A stretch of 50,301 bases of DNA from Aquimarina longa SW024 (lineage in GTDB: Bacteria > Bacteroidota > Bacteroidia > Flavobacteriales > Flavobacteriaceae), in assembly GCF_001401755.1 (NCBI RefSeq), contig NZ_AVQK01000034.1:1-50301 (forward strand), read 5' to 3'. The translations under genes and the position numbers were made by a program. Positions 1-6,762 of this stretch are shown piece by piece. Under the pieces are notes generated by a model. The model was not told the origin of the DNA. It saw only the letters and a program-made list of their open reading frames with translations, and made no database searches. Position 1 is the first letter of the stretch. Every line of letters begins with the position of its first letter.

Positions 1-4
1 GTAT

Positions 5-1252
5 GTGCGTACTCCTAACTTTTTAATCCACCCCGATGTAGTATGGGCAGTACACATAAATTATGGAGTAGAAAAAAAGCACATCTTATATCATAATGAT
101 AAAGAAGTACCTCTGGTAGAAGGCTATGCAGATTATATGTCATACATAGCTAAGGGATTAGAATGGATTAATAAAAAAATAAAACCCTTTGTAGAGCAAT
201 ACATGCTTGGAGATAATAGAGAGAGGAAGGAAGATTGGGATAAGGTGCAAGCAATACTACAAGAATTTGTAGAAGAAAGTGTTACCGAAGTGGCATTAGG
301 ATTTCACGCAATGATAGATAAGGATCGTCTTATCAACTATTCTGAGGTGCAACCCTATAAGGCGGTGCTTAATTATTACATTTTCCAAATGGTATTGTTT
401 TCCATTGCTTTAGATGTACTATTACTCTACCTCACCAGAGGTAAAGTAGCTCCTTCTATGTACAAAGCAGCCAAAGTTGCCAAACGACTAAAGAAAGCAC
501 AGAAAACGATTAAAAAGTTTCAGGATCAGTACGATCTTACCTTTCACATGCCTCAGATTAGTATGAATGCAGCCATATACAAAGAACAACATGGCATAGG
601 CAAGGTTACTACCATAATAGAGTATGCATTACGAGCAGATCCATTTTTTGGGATCTCTACAGAATATGAGTTTGAACCAAAGCGATTACCAAAAGCACTC
701 AAAAAATTTAAGGTAAAAGCTATTGTAGAAGGCAAAATTTCTTTTGATATCAATATACGTTACAACACCTTAACAGGAGAGTTCTTATTAACTAATAGTG
801 CCAAAGATCAAAAAGCAGGAGGTAATCATACCCTGCAACCAGGAGATATCTTACAAATGCAAGGTGCTATTGGACTAGAACTAGAAGGAGAAATAAAAGT
901 AGAAGATAAACGAGAAAAAGTATTATTAAAGGTGTTCCCTATAAAAACACATGTAAAAATAGAAGGAAAAGTAGTACTTAACTCTGCGGTAGGAATCACA
1001 CGTAGATTTGGGATTCATCCTGATCTAGGTCCTTATCTGGAAGATACCTTATTCTTTGACGGGATCACAGGAGAGTATTTTCAAAATGTAGAGTTTGAAG
1101 TTATGGATCAAGAATGGTTTGATTCTAATGAAGAGGATGAGCCAACAAAGATTCCAAAATTTGGAGAAGGTACAGCTAGTCTGGGTAGAATGTATATCTT
1201 TGAAATATTTAACCCACACGATCGTAAAAAATATTATAATGAAACGAATTAA
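5..1252 (+). CDS. Unknown protein, 3' part (probably T6SS-associated)
   Basis: The reading frame is open to the window edge and the first possible start is only a GTG, so this is most likely the C-terminal 415 residues of a longer protein. A hydrophobic stretch lies near residues 124-146 and is followed by a lysine-rich amphipathic helix (about 150-175). The second half is predicted mainly beta, with alternating charged and hydrophobic strands. I do not recognise a named domain. It overlaps the start of the following lipoprotein gene by 14 nt, so the two are co-transcribed. The effector-then-lipoprotein order resembles the cassettes at 15.5-28.2 kb, which suggests the body of a secreted effector with its immunity lipoproteins downstream. 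That role is inference from context only. Confidence 0.55.
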   Translation: MRTPNFLIHPDVVWAVHINYGVEKKHILYHNDKEVPLVEGYADYMSYIAKGLEWINKKIKPFVEQYMLGDNRERKEDWDKVQAILQEFVEESVTEVALGFHAMIDKDRLINYSEVQPYKAVLNYYIFQMVLFSIALDVLLLYLTRGKVAPSMYKAAKVAKRLKKAQKTIKKFQDQYDLTFHMPQISMNAAIYKEQHGIGKVTTIIEYALRADPFFGISTEYEFEPKRLPKALKKFKVKAIVEGKISFDINIRYNTLTGEFLLTNSAKDQKAGGNHTLQPGDILQMQGAIGLELEGEIKVEDKREKVLLKVFPIKTHVKIEGKVVLNSAVGITRRFGIHPDLGPYLEDTLFFDGITGEYFQNVEFEVMDQEWFDSNEEDEPTKIPKFGEGTASLGRMYIFEIFNPHDRKKYYNETN

Positions 1253-2234
1253 CCAAATTATAGTAGCTCTATGCTGCTCTATAACTCTTATTTCTTGCGC
1301 ACAAGACCATAAAAAAAATAATATGAAAAGACCTATAGAACAATTATATAGCAATGTAGACTCCTTAGACTATGAAACTATGCCCCAATATTATATAGAA
1401 GGTTATCAAAGTGGTTGCTTTTATGAAATCTATATTAATGGAATATTAAGATTTAAACACTATGAAAATGTAGGATTAATGAATCATTCTACTCCTATTA
1501 ATGATTTGATTTTACAAAGTGGAACACAAAAAGTAACGGTAAAGCTATTTCCTTTAGGTAAAATAGGAGATCAGGAATTTACAACCATAGATGCTGATGC
1601 TAAATTTCGATTAAAGATTTTTAAACGAGATAAAAAACAACCTTATGAAGCATTAGGCTATGATGTGGTTAAAGAATATTTTGCCCCTACGGTAAGTGGA
1701 GAACGGGGGGATGCTTTTCTTAATGCAGGAGTACCCTACTATGAAGAAACCTTTACGTTTGAAGCAGAAGTGCCCTATGAATTAAAAGGATGGAGTGAAT
1801 CGCAAGTACTTACAAAACTAGATCAAAAAGAACTGGAGGAAGAAATCCTCGATTTTTACAATGAATATGATGATATAATCCAAAAGCAAGATGAAGAAAA
1901 ATGGGTAGGAATGGTTAAAAAAAGAGAATTAGAATATCTTAAATCTGTTCATTATAATGATTCTAAAAATCACAAAATAAGAAGGAGAGTTGATCATTCT
2001 ATTAATATTTTTGACACAGAATTAGTACATAACATACCACTAGATGAGTATGAAATTATTTTTGGAGGAGATGGAAAAGTTGTTACTTTAAAGAGCGTTG
2101 AAAGATTAGGGATGTCAGCATATTCTTTCGCTCAAAACAAAAATCGTAATGGTAAAAGGGCAAAAGCAAGAACTTCATACTATCTATTTCTCCACAAACC
2201 CAAAGGTAGTAATAAGCTAGAGATCATAAGGTAA
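1239..2234 (+). CDS. Lipoprotein, paralog A (candidate immunity protein)
   Basis: The protein has 331 residues from the ATG at 1239. I chose this start because it gives a clean type II signal peptide (hydrophobic core, then LISC with the lipidated Cys) and because the longer in-frame reading lies inside the upstream gene. After the Cys comes AQD and a lysine-rich stretch, plausible for outer-membrane lipoprotein export in Bacteroidota. The mature part has no family I can name. It is clearly paralogous to the next gene: nearly the same residues follow the lipobox (NMKRPIEQLY), the centre and the C-terminus (HKPKGSNKLEIIR). The stop overlaps the next start as TAATG. Two tandem lipoprotein paralogs behind a large protein fit an immunity-gene array, but this is inferred. 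Confidence 0.75.
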   Translation: MKRINQIIVALCCSITLISCAQDHKKNNMKRPIEQLYSNVDSLDYETMPQYYIEGYQSGCFYEIYINGILRFKHYENVGLMNHSTPINDLILQSGTQKVTVKLFPLGKIGDQEFTTIDADAKFRLKIFKRDKKQPYEALGYDVVKEYFAPTVSGERGDAFLNAGVPYYEETFTFEAEVPYELKGWSESQVLTKLDQKELEEEILDFYNEYDDIIQKQDEEKWVGMVKKRELEYLKSVHYNDSKNHKIRRRVDHSINIFDTELVHNIPLDEYEIIFGGDGKVVTLKSVERLGMSAYSFAQNKNRNGKRAKARTSYYLFLHKPKGSNKLEIIR

Positions 2235-3217
2235 TGGTAGCGAGGTTACAAATAGCCAAGTCTTATTATTGGGCTACTACTCTGTTGGTTTTTGTTTTTT
2301 ATATTTCTTGCGCACAAGACCATAAAAAAAACAATATGAAAAGACCTATAGAACAATTATATACTAGTGTAGATTCACTAGACTATACCACCATGCCTCA
2401 ATATTATATAGAAGGCTACCAAAGTGGTTGTTTTTATGAAATCTATATCAATGGAATACTAACCTTTGAACATTATGAAAATGTAGGATTGATGAATCAT
2501 GCGACTCCGATTAACGATTTGATTTTACAAAGTGGCACTCAGAAAGTGACAATTAAGTTATTTCCGCTAGGTAAAATAGATGGTAAAGAATATACAACTA
2601 TAGATGCCGATGATAGTTTTAGGCTTAAAATCTTTAAGCGAGATAAAAAGCAACCATATGAAGCAGGAGCCTATGATATTGTAAAAGAACATTATGCTAC
2701 TCTTACTGATGGATTGCCTTATTATGAAGAGACATTTACCTTTGAGGCAGAAGTACCTTATCAATTAAAAGGATGGAGCGAATCACAAGTACTTATAGAA
2801 CTAGATCAAAAAGAATTAGAGCAAGAAATTCTAGATTTCTATAAAGAATATGACGATATTATCCAAAATCAAGATGAGAAAAAATGGGTTGACATGGCTA
2901 CAACCAGAGAATTGGAGTATTTGAAATCTGCTCATTACAATGACTCTAAAAACTCAGGAATAAGAAGCAGAATAAATCACTTTATTAATGTTATTGATAG
3001 CGATTTTATAGAGCCTTTTCCTATGGATAAGTATAAAATGATTTTTGGAGGTGACGGAAAAGTAGTGACATTAAAAAGTATTGACAGAAAAGGTAGAGCA
3101 GCTTATTCGTTTGGAGCTAAATTTGATAGGAATGGTAAAATGAGAAAAGTGAGGCAATCTAGATATTTATATCTCCACAAACCTAAAGGCAGTAATAAGC
3201 TAGAAATTATACGATAA
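2234..3217 (+). CDS. Lipoprotein, paralog B (candidate immunity protein)
   Basis: This 327-residue protein is closely similar to the preceding lipoprotein along its whole length. The N-terminus has a basic stretch, a hydrophobic core and the lipobox YISC followed by AQDHKK. It shares the blocks YYIEGYQSGCFYEIYING and LNLQSGTQK-like segments with paralog A. Differences cluster around residues 150-165 and in the last 100 residues, the pattern expected if paralogs adapt to different partners. It is translationally coupled to paralog A (TAATG). A decayed third copy begins about 110 nt downstream. Function is unknown; protection from a cell-wall-active toxin is a guess from context. Confidence 0.75.
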   Translation: MVARLQIAKSYYWATTLLVFVFYISCAQDHKKNNMKRPIEQLYTSVDSLDYTTMPQYYIEGYQSGCFYEIYINGILTFEHYENVGLMNHATPINDLILQSGTQKVTIKLFPLGKIDGKEYTTIDADDSFRLKIFKRDKKQPYEAGAYDIVKEHYATLTDGLPYYEETFTFEAEVPYQLKGWSESQVLIELDQKELEQEILDFYKEYDDIIQNQDEKKWVDMATTRELEYLKSAHYNDSKNSGIRSRINHFINVIDSDFIEPFPMDKYKMIFGGDGKVVTLKSIDRKGRAAYSFGAKFDRNGKMRKVRQSRYLYLHKPKGSNKLEIIR

Positions 3218-3330
3218 TGATAATTTCGCACCCAAAATCCGATTAATTCCTTTAGCTAACGAAACGAAAAAAAGACTAATATATATTATCAACAACTAAA
3301 ATTGACATTAGTCGAGATGGCGTTACATAC

Positions 3331-3445
3331 ACTTATATCTCATAATTGAGCTACTGCTATACTATTGGTTTTTGTGTTTAGTAAAACACAAAATAGCATT
3401 AAAAATAGACCAATAGAACTTATATAGCATAGACTCTTTGTACTC
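3331..3445 (+). pseudogene. Decayed third copy of the lipoprotein gene (5' part)
   Basis: Bases from about 3331 follow the 5' part of the 2234-3217 gene: a stretch corresponding to 'gagctactgctatactattgg', then the signal-peptide region, then words matching the AATAGACCAATAGAACTTATATAG and TAGACTC segments. Indels and stop codons break every frame, and the lipobox Cys region is deleted. Similarity fades after about 3445. No complete reading frame remains. It shows that the lipoprotein family was once at least three genes long here. Confidence 0.55.
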
Positions 3446-3511
3446 CTTATTTTAAAAATTTTCAAAATTAATCCCTAAGTATTTTTGTACAACAACTAAA
3501 TAATAAATAAT

Positions 3512-3898
3512 ATGATATTCGGATTTCCACCAAAATATGTCAAAAACATTACAGTACCAGAACTATCAGATAAACAATTATTCATTATAGCTATAGAAAC
3601 TATAGAAGAACTAAAATGGAATATTGATTCTTTGTTCAAAACAGAATGTGTTGCAATTACTAAATTCTCGTGGAGATCATGGAGCGAAGAAGTAACGATT
3701 AGTATTAATAATGGCTCTATTCGTCTAAAAAGTGCTTGTATCGAAAGTCAACTAATAGATTTCGGAAAAAACAAAAAGAATGTTACTCGATTTGTTTCAA
3801 CATTTAATAGAATGAAAGAAGAATTATCTTTAGCTGACATAGAAGCCAAAATTGTTAAGCTAGAAAATAGTCTTAAAGCAGCAGTATCAATATATTAA
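3512..3898 (+). CDS. Unknown protein, stand-alone LSDK..AIET domain
   Basis: This is a 128-residue soluble protein with no signal peptide. From memory, its sequence (PELSDKQLFIIAIET, then WNI, then TKFSWRSWSEEVTI and FGKNKKN) resembles the cytoplasmic N-terminal domain found in front of the membrane part of some flavobacterial rhomboid-family proteins. Here no membrane part follows; the protein ends after a predicted helix (ADIEAKIVKLENSL). It could be a natural single-domain protein or the survivor of a truncated larger gene. There are 294 nt of mostly decayed DNA before it and 20 nt to the next gene, so it may form a small operon with that gene. Biochemical function is not known. Confidence 0.6.
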   Translation: MIFGFPPKYVKNITVPELSDKQLFIIAIETIEELKWNIDSLFKTECVAITKFSWRSWSEEVTISINNGSIRLKSACIESQLIDFGKNKKNVTRFVSTFNRMKEELSLADIEAKIVKLENSLKAAVSIY

Positions 3899-3918
3899 GT
3901 TACACACTTAATCAGATA

Positions 3919-4548
3919 ATGTTTACTATTCTTAAAACCAATAGAATGAAACCAACGACCATAAAAAATACTATAGACACGATTTTGAACCCTGATTTTA
4001 GGTGTTCACTTCATCATAATACTACAGATTTCTTGTCTGATTACCCTGAATACTCAGATATTAGTTATACTCCTTTAAAAATGAATCAACGCGTGTACGG
4101 GAATTCTGATGCCTGTATTCTTCAGATCGGAAATATGATTGATATCCTAAAACTTAAAAAAACGTCTCTTTTAATTTTTGATCTTGATCATAAAATTATG
4201 TGTAACAAAGTCTTTACAGTACATAAAGAAGACTCAGAATGTACTGATCCTTATTTTTTTCCAGATTTTAGTTTTCATTTTTTAACAAATTCAGAGAGTA
4301 ATGAGTTCTACTATTCTATCCCTACAGTACCCCGCAATGGCACTGATTATGCCACCAGTATCACTGGAGAAGCAGAAATTGAAGATGCCTTATATTTAAG
4401 ATCTCTTCCTATTGAAGAGATCTTAAAATTTTGTAACAAACTGATCATAATGAATAAACTTTCTGTTGCATCAAATACTACAAGAGTAGCGGTTACTATT
4501 CATGAGGTCGATTATCAAAACTCTAAGTGGAGTATTTTTAAGTATTAG
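3919..4548 (+). CDS. Unknown cytoplasmic protein
   Basis: The protein has 209 residues from ATG 3919; an in-frame ATG at 3946 (MKPTTIKNT) is an equally good start and would give 200 residues. No signal peptide, membrane segment or recognised motif is present. It is rich in Asp, Thr and Ser and predicted mixed alpha/beta; the centre (LKKTSLLIFDLDHKIMC) reads like a beta-turn-beta unit. It starts 20 nt after the previous gene on the same strand. I do not recognise the family. Codon use and base composition match the AT-rich neighbours. Confidence 0.55.
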   Translation: MFTILKTNRMKPTTIKNTIDTILNPDFRCSLHHNTTDFLSDYPEYSDISYTPLKMNQRVYGNSDACILQIGNMIDILKLKKTSLLIFDLDHKIMCNKVFTVHKEDSECTDPYFFPDFSFHFLTNSESNEFYYSIPTVPRNGTDYATSITGEAEIEDALYLRSLPIEEILKFCNKLIIMNKLSVASNTTRVAVTIHEVDYQNSKWSIFKY

Positions 4549-4551
4549 TTA

Positions 4552-4635
4552 ATGGGATCTAATTTAACATGTATATCAGTTACATTTCTCATTTGTTTTT
4601 TTTGGGTGTTCTACCACCGTAAAGATCAAAAATGA
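4552..4635 (+). pseudogene. Membrane-anchor fragment, probably the frameshifted start of the next gene
   Basis: An ATG at 4552, 3 nt after the previous stop, opens a 27-residue frame that encodes one transmembrane helix (VTFLICFFWVFY) followed by HRKDQK and a TGA at 4633. Removing one A from the A-run just before the TGA would join this frame directly to the frame that continues to 4954 (KDQ-NEYIKGLKYLKKNEG). The two pieces therefore look like one gene for a membrane-anchored protein split by a one-base insertion or a sequencing error. Confidence 0.45.
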
Positions 4636-4657
4636 ATATATTAAAGGTCTAAAATAT

Positions 4658-4954
4658 TTGAAGAAAAATGAAGGGAAATTTTTGTCAATTACAGGGAGAT
4701 TTTCTCATCAAAAAGAAAATATTCTTTTTTCTACTCATAGTATAATTCTAAAAGATAAAACTAAAATAGTCTTACTCCTAAATAGATATAAAAATACAAG
4801 AAAAGTACTGATTAAAGAAAACAACGGTAAGTATATAACAGTTATAGGTAAAGTTTTTATTAATGAAATCCTTGAAAAATTCGATCTAATTTCTAGAACA
4901 AACAACCCTTATTTAGTTGATATTAAATCTATTGAATTATTCTCTGATGAATAG
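4658..4954 (+). CDS. Unknown small beta-rich protein (body of a frameshifted gene)
   Basis: The frame as it stands begins with a weak TTG at 4658 and gives 98 residues. Codons upstream in the same frame (EYIKGLKYLKKNEG from 4634) are sensible protein, which supports a longer original gene beginning at 4552. The sequence (GKFLSITGRF, then KYITVIGKVF) has repeated short strands with I-x-G-x-V patterns reminiscent of OB-fold-like membrane-associated domains, but I cannot assign a family. No cysteine or catalytic motif is obvious. A stop at 4954 ends it cleanly. Confidence 0.45.
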   Translation: MKKNEGKFLSITGRFSHQKENILFSTHSIILKDKTKIVLLLNRYKNTRKVLIKENNGKYITVIGKVFINEILEKFDLISRTNNPYLVDIKSIELFSDE

Positions 4955-4984
4955 CATATTAAATACTTTTTTGCCTAATGTTCT

Positions 4985-5038
4985 ATGAAACAAGTACTCT
5001 TGGTAATCATTTTTTTAGTCGTTATATTTGATAAATAA
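4985..5038 (+). pseudogene. Orphan signal-peptide remnant
   Basis: This ATG-led 17-codon frame (MKQVLLVIIFLVVIFDK) is a typical N-terminal secretion signal that stops right after the hydrophobic core. It is most simply the leftover 5' end of a lipoprotein or secreted-protein gene whose body has been lost. It sits just before the convergent HAD gene and close to the start of the island-like region. Confidence 0.3.
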
Positions 5039-5052
5039 GTTAATTACAAGTT

Positions 5053-5397
5053 TCATATAAGTTTTTTAATATTCTTAGCTGATTCAAAATGTAGTGCAAT
5101 GCATTTTTGATTTGATGCATTGATTAAATCTATTTGTTCTTTATCATCATCTAAATGTATATCAAACCCACTTAGATAGTTAAATTTATCTTGGTAGTTT
5201 GTAAGCTGAATATTACTTCCTATACCAAGCCGTATAGCTACATCAAAAATATCTTTATGAATGACCCTAGTCTGATCACCTATTATTTTTCGTGAACTAG
5301 TTATCCAAACTTCATGACCTTTTTCAATAAACCCTTTTGCTATTTTTTGTATTTCAGGTTTTTCTAAAGTATTATCAAAATCAAAACTTATCTTCAT
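5053..5397 (-). CDS. Small HAD-superfamily phosphatase-like protein
   Basis: This 114-residue protein opens with the HAD motif I (ISFDFDNTLEKP: nucleophile and acid Asp in DFDNT). Motif II is probably the SS of WITSSRK (about residues 33-35), and motif IV is the acidic HLDDDKEQ near residue 81. No cap domain is present, so it is a minimal C0-type member, about the size of small predicted phosphatases and nucleotidase-like proteins in phage and accessory DNA. Substrate cannot be told from sequence. It is cytoplasmic and transcribed alone on the minus strand. The 14-unit GTCCTT repeat lies about 58 bp upstream of its start, where repeat-number change could alter expression. Confidence 0.7.
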   Translation of the reverse strand: MKISFDFDNTLEKPEIQKIAKGFIEKGHEVWITSSRKIIGDQTRVIHKDIFDVAIRLGIGSNIQLTNYQDKFNYLSGFDIHLDDDKEQIDLINASNQKCIALHFESAKNIKKLI

Positions 5398-5454
5398 ATT
5401 ATTTTTTTTAGAGTTTATAATGTTGTTTTAAGCTTTACTAAATTTTCAATTTGA

Positions 5455-5538
5455 GTCCTTGTCCTTGTCCTTGTCCTTGTCCTTGTCCTTGTCCTTGTCC
5501 TTGTCCTTGTCCTTGTCCTTGTCCTTGTCCTTGTCCTT
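5455..5538. repeat. (GTCCTT)14 tandem hexanucleotide array
   Basis: Fourteen perfect copies of GTCCTT run without interruption (84 bp). The array is outside any gene that I can support. On the minus strand it reads (AAGGAC)n and lies 58 bp upstream of the HAD gene start. Perfect arrays of this length are usually unstable in copy number. Confidence 0.97.
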
Positions 5539-5578
5539 AACCCTTTATAAAGGGTTTGTAAGCCCTTTATAAAGGGTT
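5539..5578. repeat. Two tandem 18-bp palindromes
   Basis: AACCCTTTATAAAGGGTT (5539-5556) is a perfect 18-bp palindrome. It is followed after four bases by AGCCCTTTATAAAGGGTT (5561-5578), the same palindrome with one change. They abut the end of the hexanucleotide array directly. Paired palindromes of this size are typical protein-binding sites or cruciform/hairpin sites. Confidence 0.9.
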
Positions 5579-5617
5579 AGATAATAATCAAACATGATGG
5601 ATTAACAATATTTAAAC

Positions 5618-5664
5618 AAATGTATATAAAAAATATATTTATAGTATATTTTTTATATACATTT
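5618..5664. repeat. Perfect AT-rich inverted repeat, 20-bp arms
   Basis: The arms 5618-5637 and 5645-5664 are exact reverse complements (AAATGTATATAAAAAATATA) around a 7-nt spacer. There is no run of T suited to a terminator, and no gene ends nearby. The role is unknown. Confidence 0.9.
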
Positions 5665-5880
5665 TTTTCATTTTAAAATATATTTAATATATGATAGAGT
5701 GTATACTTCTCTGGTTGGGTTTGAACTATAGAGGGGCAATTCTAAAAGTCATTTTACTTTAGGGGGTGGGGTCGTATTTATAGTCAATTTAGTGAGGTTT
5801 TTGGCTTTTCTTCTTATGCTTTAATAATTCCTAACCGTTCGCATATTATACATCAATACTTTAACCGTTTTTGAATAGAA

Positions 5881-5927
5881 TTTTCTTTTACTTCCAAATC
5901 TTAATAAGATTTGGAAGTAAAAGAAAA
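5881..5927. repeat. Perfect inverted repeat, 23-bp arms
   Basis: The arms 5881-5903 and 5905-5927 are exact reverse complements around a single base. The arms contain CTTCCAAATC. A near-perfect long hairpin with almost no loop is more typical of a DNA-level cruciform or of IS/transposon ends than of a transcription terminator. Confidence 0.9.
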
Positions 5928-6334
5928 ACACTAGTAAAAATAAGGCTTCCCATTATTTACAAACTAATACGCCCGAGATACACCCGAAAATGACAAGCTG
6001 ACAATAATTTTATAATACCTTTCTATAGTTTAACTATTGATTATAAATAATAATACTATTCATTTCTGTTTTGTTTTCGTGTTACTGTCTGTATTCCTAT
6101 TCGTCAAATATTTTAAATTTAGAGCATTACATACAAACACTTTTAAACCATAAGCAAAATGAAAACAATTAAGTTTTTTTATATATGATTATTTGCTTTA
6201 AGAAGTACCAGAAAGCTTAATTATAAGAAGGCTAAAATAAAACTATAAGAGTTTTTTATTTATTCTTATCGAGCCCATTCTTTTGTTAAAAACAAACAGT
6301 AGTTTTATTACAAAAAAGATGTATATAAACTTGC

Positions 6335-6360
6335 AAAGGTAACAATATATTGTTACCTTT
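6335..6360. repeat. Perfect 26-bp palindrome
   Basis: The sequence from AAAGGTAACA to TGTTACCTTT is a perfect palindrome with ATATAT at its centre. It could be an operator for a dimeric regulator or a hairpin. Nothing nearby identifies the binder. Confidence 0.9.
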
Positions 6361-6479
6361 ATATCAGCAGTAAAAAAGTATTAATCTACTGATAAACATT
6401 GTTATAAAACAATAATTCCAACATTTTAAACTGCGAATTATGTCCAAACATAGTGCCTTCGTTATTTGACATTTTGAGA

Positions 6480-6559
6480 CTGTTACACCCCTATAAATCG
6501 AGGGGAGATTTTTTTAATGCTAGTTAAAATAAATCGCCCTCGTAATGAAGATGTAACAG
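6480..6559 (+). ncRNA. Candidate structured RNA upstream of the tRNA-like fold
   Basis: CTGTTACA (6480-6487) pairs with TGTAACAG (6552-6559). Inside lies the hairpin CCCCT/AGGGG (6488-6492 with 6501-6505), followed by seven Ts. The long-range 8-bp helix closing a GC hairpin in such AT-rich DNA suggests an RNA fold. The evidence is pairing only; I recognise no known RNA family. Confidence 0.3.
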
Positions 6560-6573
6560 GCGAAACGATAAAA

Positions 6574-6630
6574 AGGCGGTATGGTAGAAGTTATTTAATA
6601 TAACTTATAGGTTCGATTCCTATACCGTCA
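6574..6630 (+). ncRNA. tRNA-like element lacking a D arm
   Basis: The 57-nt segment folds as an acceptor stem (AGGCGGT 6574-6580 with ACCGTCA 6624-6630, six of seven pairs), a 7-nt linker in place of the D arm, a 6-bp stem AAGTTA/TAACTT with the 7-nt loop TTTAATA, and a standard T arm (ATAGG, loop TTCGATT, CCTAT). The loop has U at position 33 and would place UAA as anticodon. A normal tRNA is 15 or more nt longer with a D arm, and no CCA is encoded, so this is not an ordinary tRNA gene. It may be a decayed tRNA, an attachment-site fragment, or a tRNA mimic. Confidence 0.4.
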
Positions 6631-6689
6631 ACAATATAAATATCAAAAGATATTTATTGAATTAAGAATTACAATTTTAATAGTTATTG

Positions 6690-6703
6690 CATTCTTCGGA
6701 ATG
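6690..6703 (+). other. Hairpin with TTCG tetraloop
   Basis: CATTC (6690-6694), TTCG, GAATG (6699-6703) form a small stable hairpin about 17 nt before the first copy of the CCCGTTAGCATT motif. It may be part of the leader RNA of the following gene. Confidence 0.4.
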
Positions 6704-6719
6704 TTTAACAATCACAAAA

Positions 6720-6731
6720 CCCGTTAGCATT
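6720..6731 (+). promoter_or_regulatory. CCCGTTAGCATT motif, copy 1
   Basis: This is an exact copy of the 12-bp motif, 31 bp upstream of a second copy that abuts the start of the RadC-like gene. See copies at 6751, 7284, 7595, 8072, 10117, 11095 and 11503. Confidence 0.6.
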
Positions 6732-6750
6732 TATTATTAAACAATTAAAA

Positions 6751-6762
6751 CCCGTTAGCATT
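6751..6762 (+). promoter_or_regulatory. CCCGTTAGCATT motif, copy 2 (abuts ATG)
   Basis: This exact copy ends one base before the ATG at 6763, so it occupies the ribosome-binding region of the RadC-like gene. It has no Shine-Dalgarno complementarity. Confidence 0.65.

Larger units (their letters stand above)
5398..6762. other. Gene-free, structure-rich stretch (1.36 kb)
   Basis: I see no convincing coding frame on either strand. The stretch contains a hexanucleotide tandem array, two palindromes in tandem, three long perfect inverted repeats, a tRNA-like fold, and a small hairpin with a TTCG loop. It is more AT-rich than the flanking genes. It could be an island end, a transfer or replication origin, or a locus for structured RNA. 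No relaxase, integrase or replication gene is nearby to decide which. Confidence 0.6.

Noticed and set aside
5455..5538. Tandem repeats as a CRISPR array
   Set aside because: The 6-bp units are contiguous without spacers, and no cas genes are near.
5881..5927. Rho-independent terminator
   Set aside because: The hairpin is followed by A-rich DNA, not by a T-run, on the plus strand, and no gene ends near it on either strand.
6574..6630. An ordinary tRNA-Leu(UAA) gene
   Set aside because: There is no D arm, the first acceptor pair is mismatched, and the length is 57 nt. It is kept only as a tRNA-like element.
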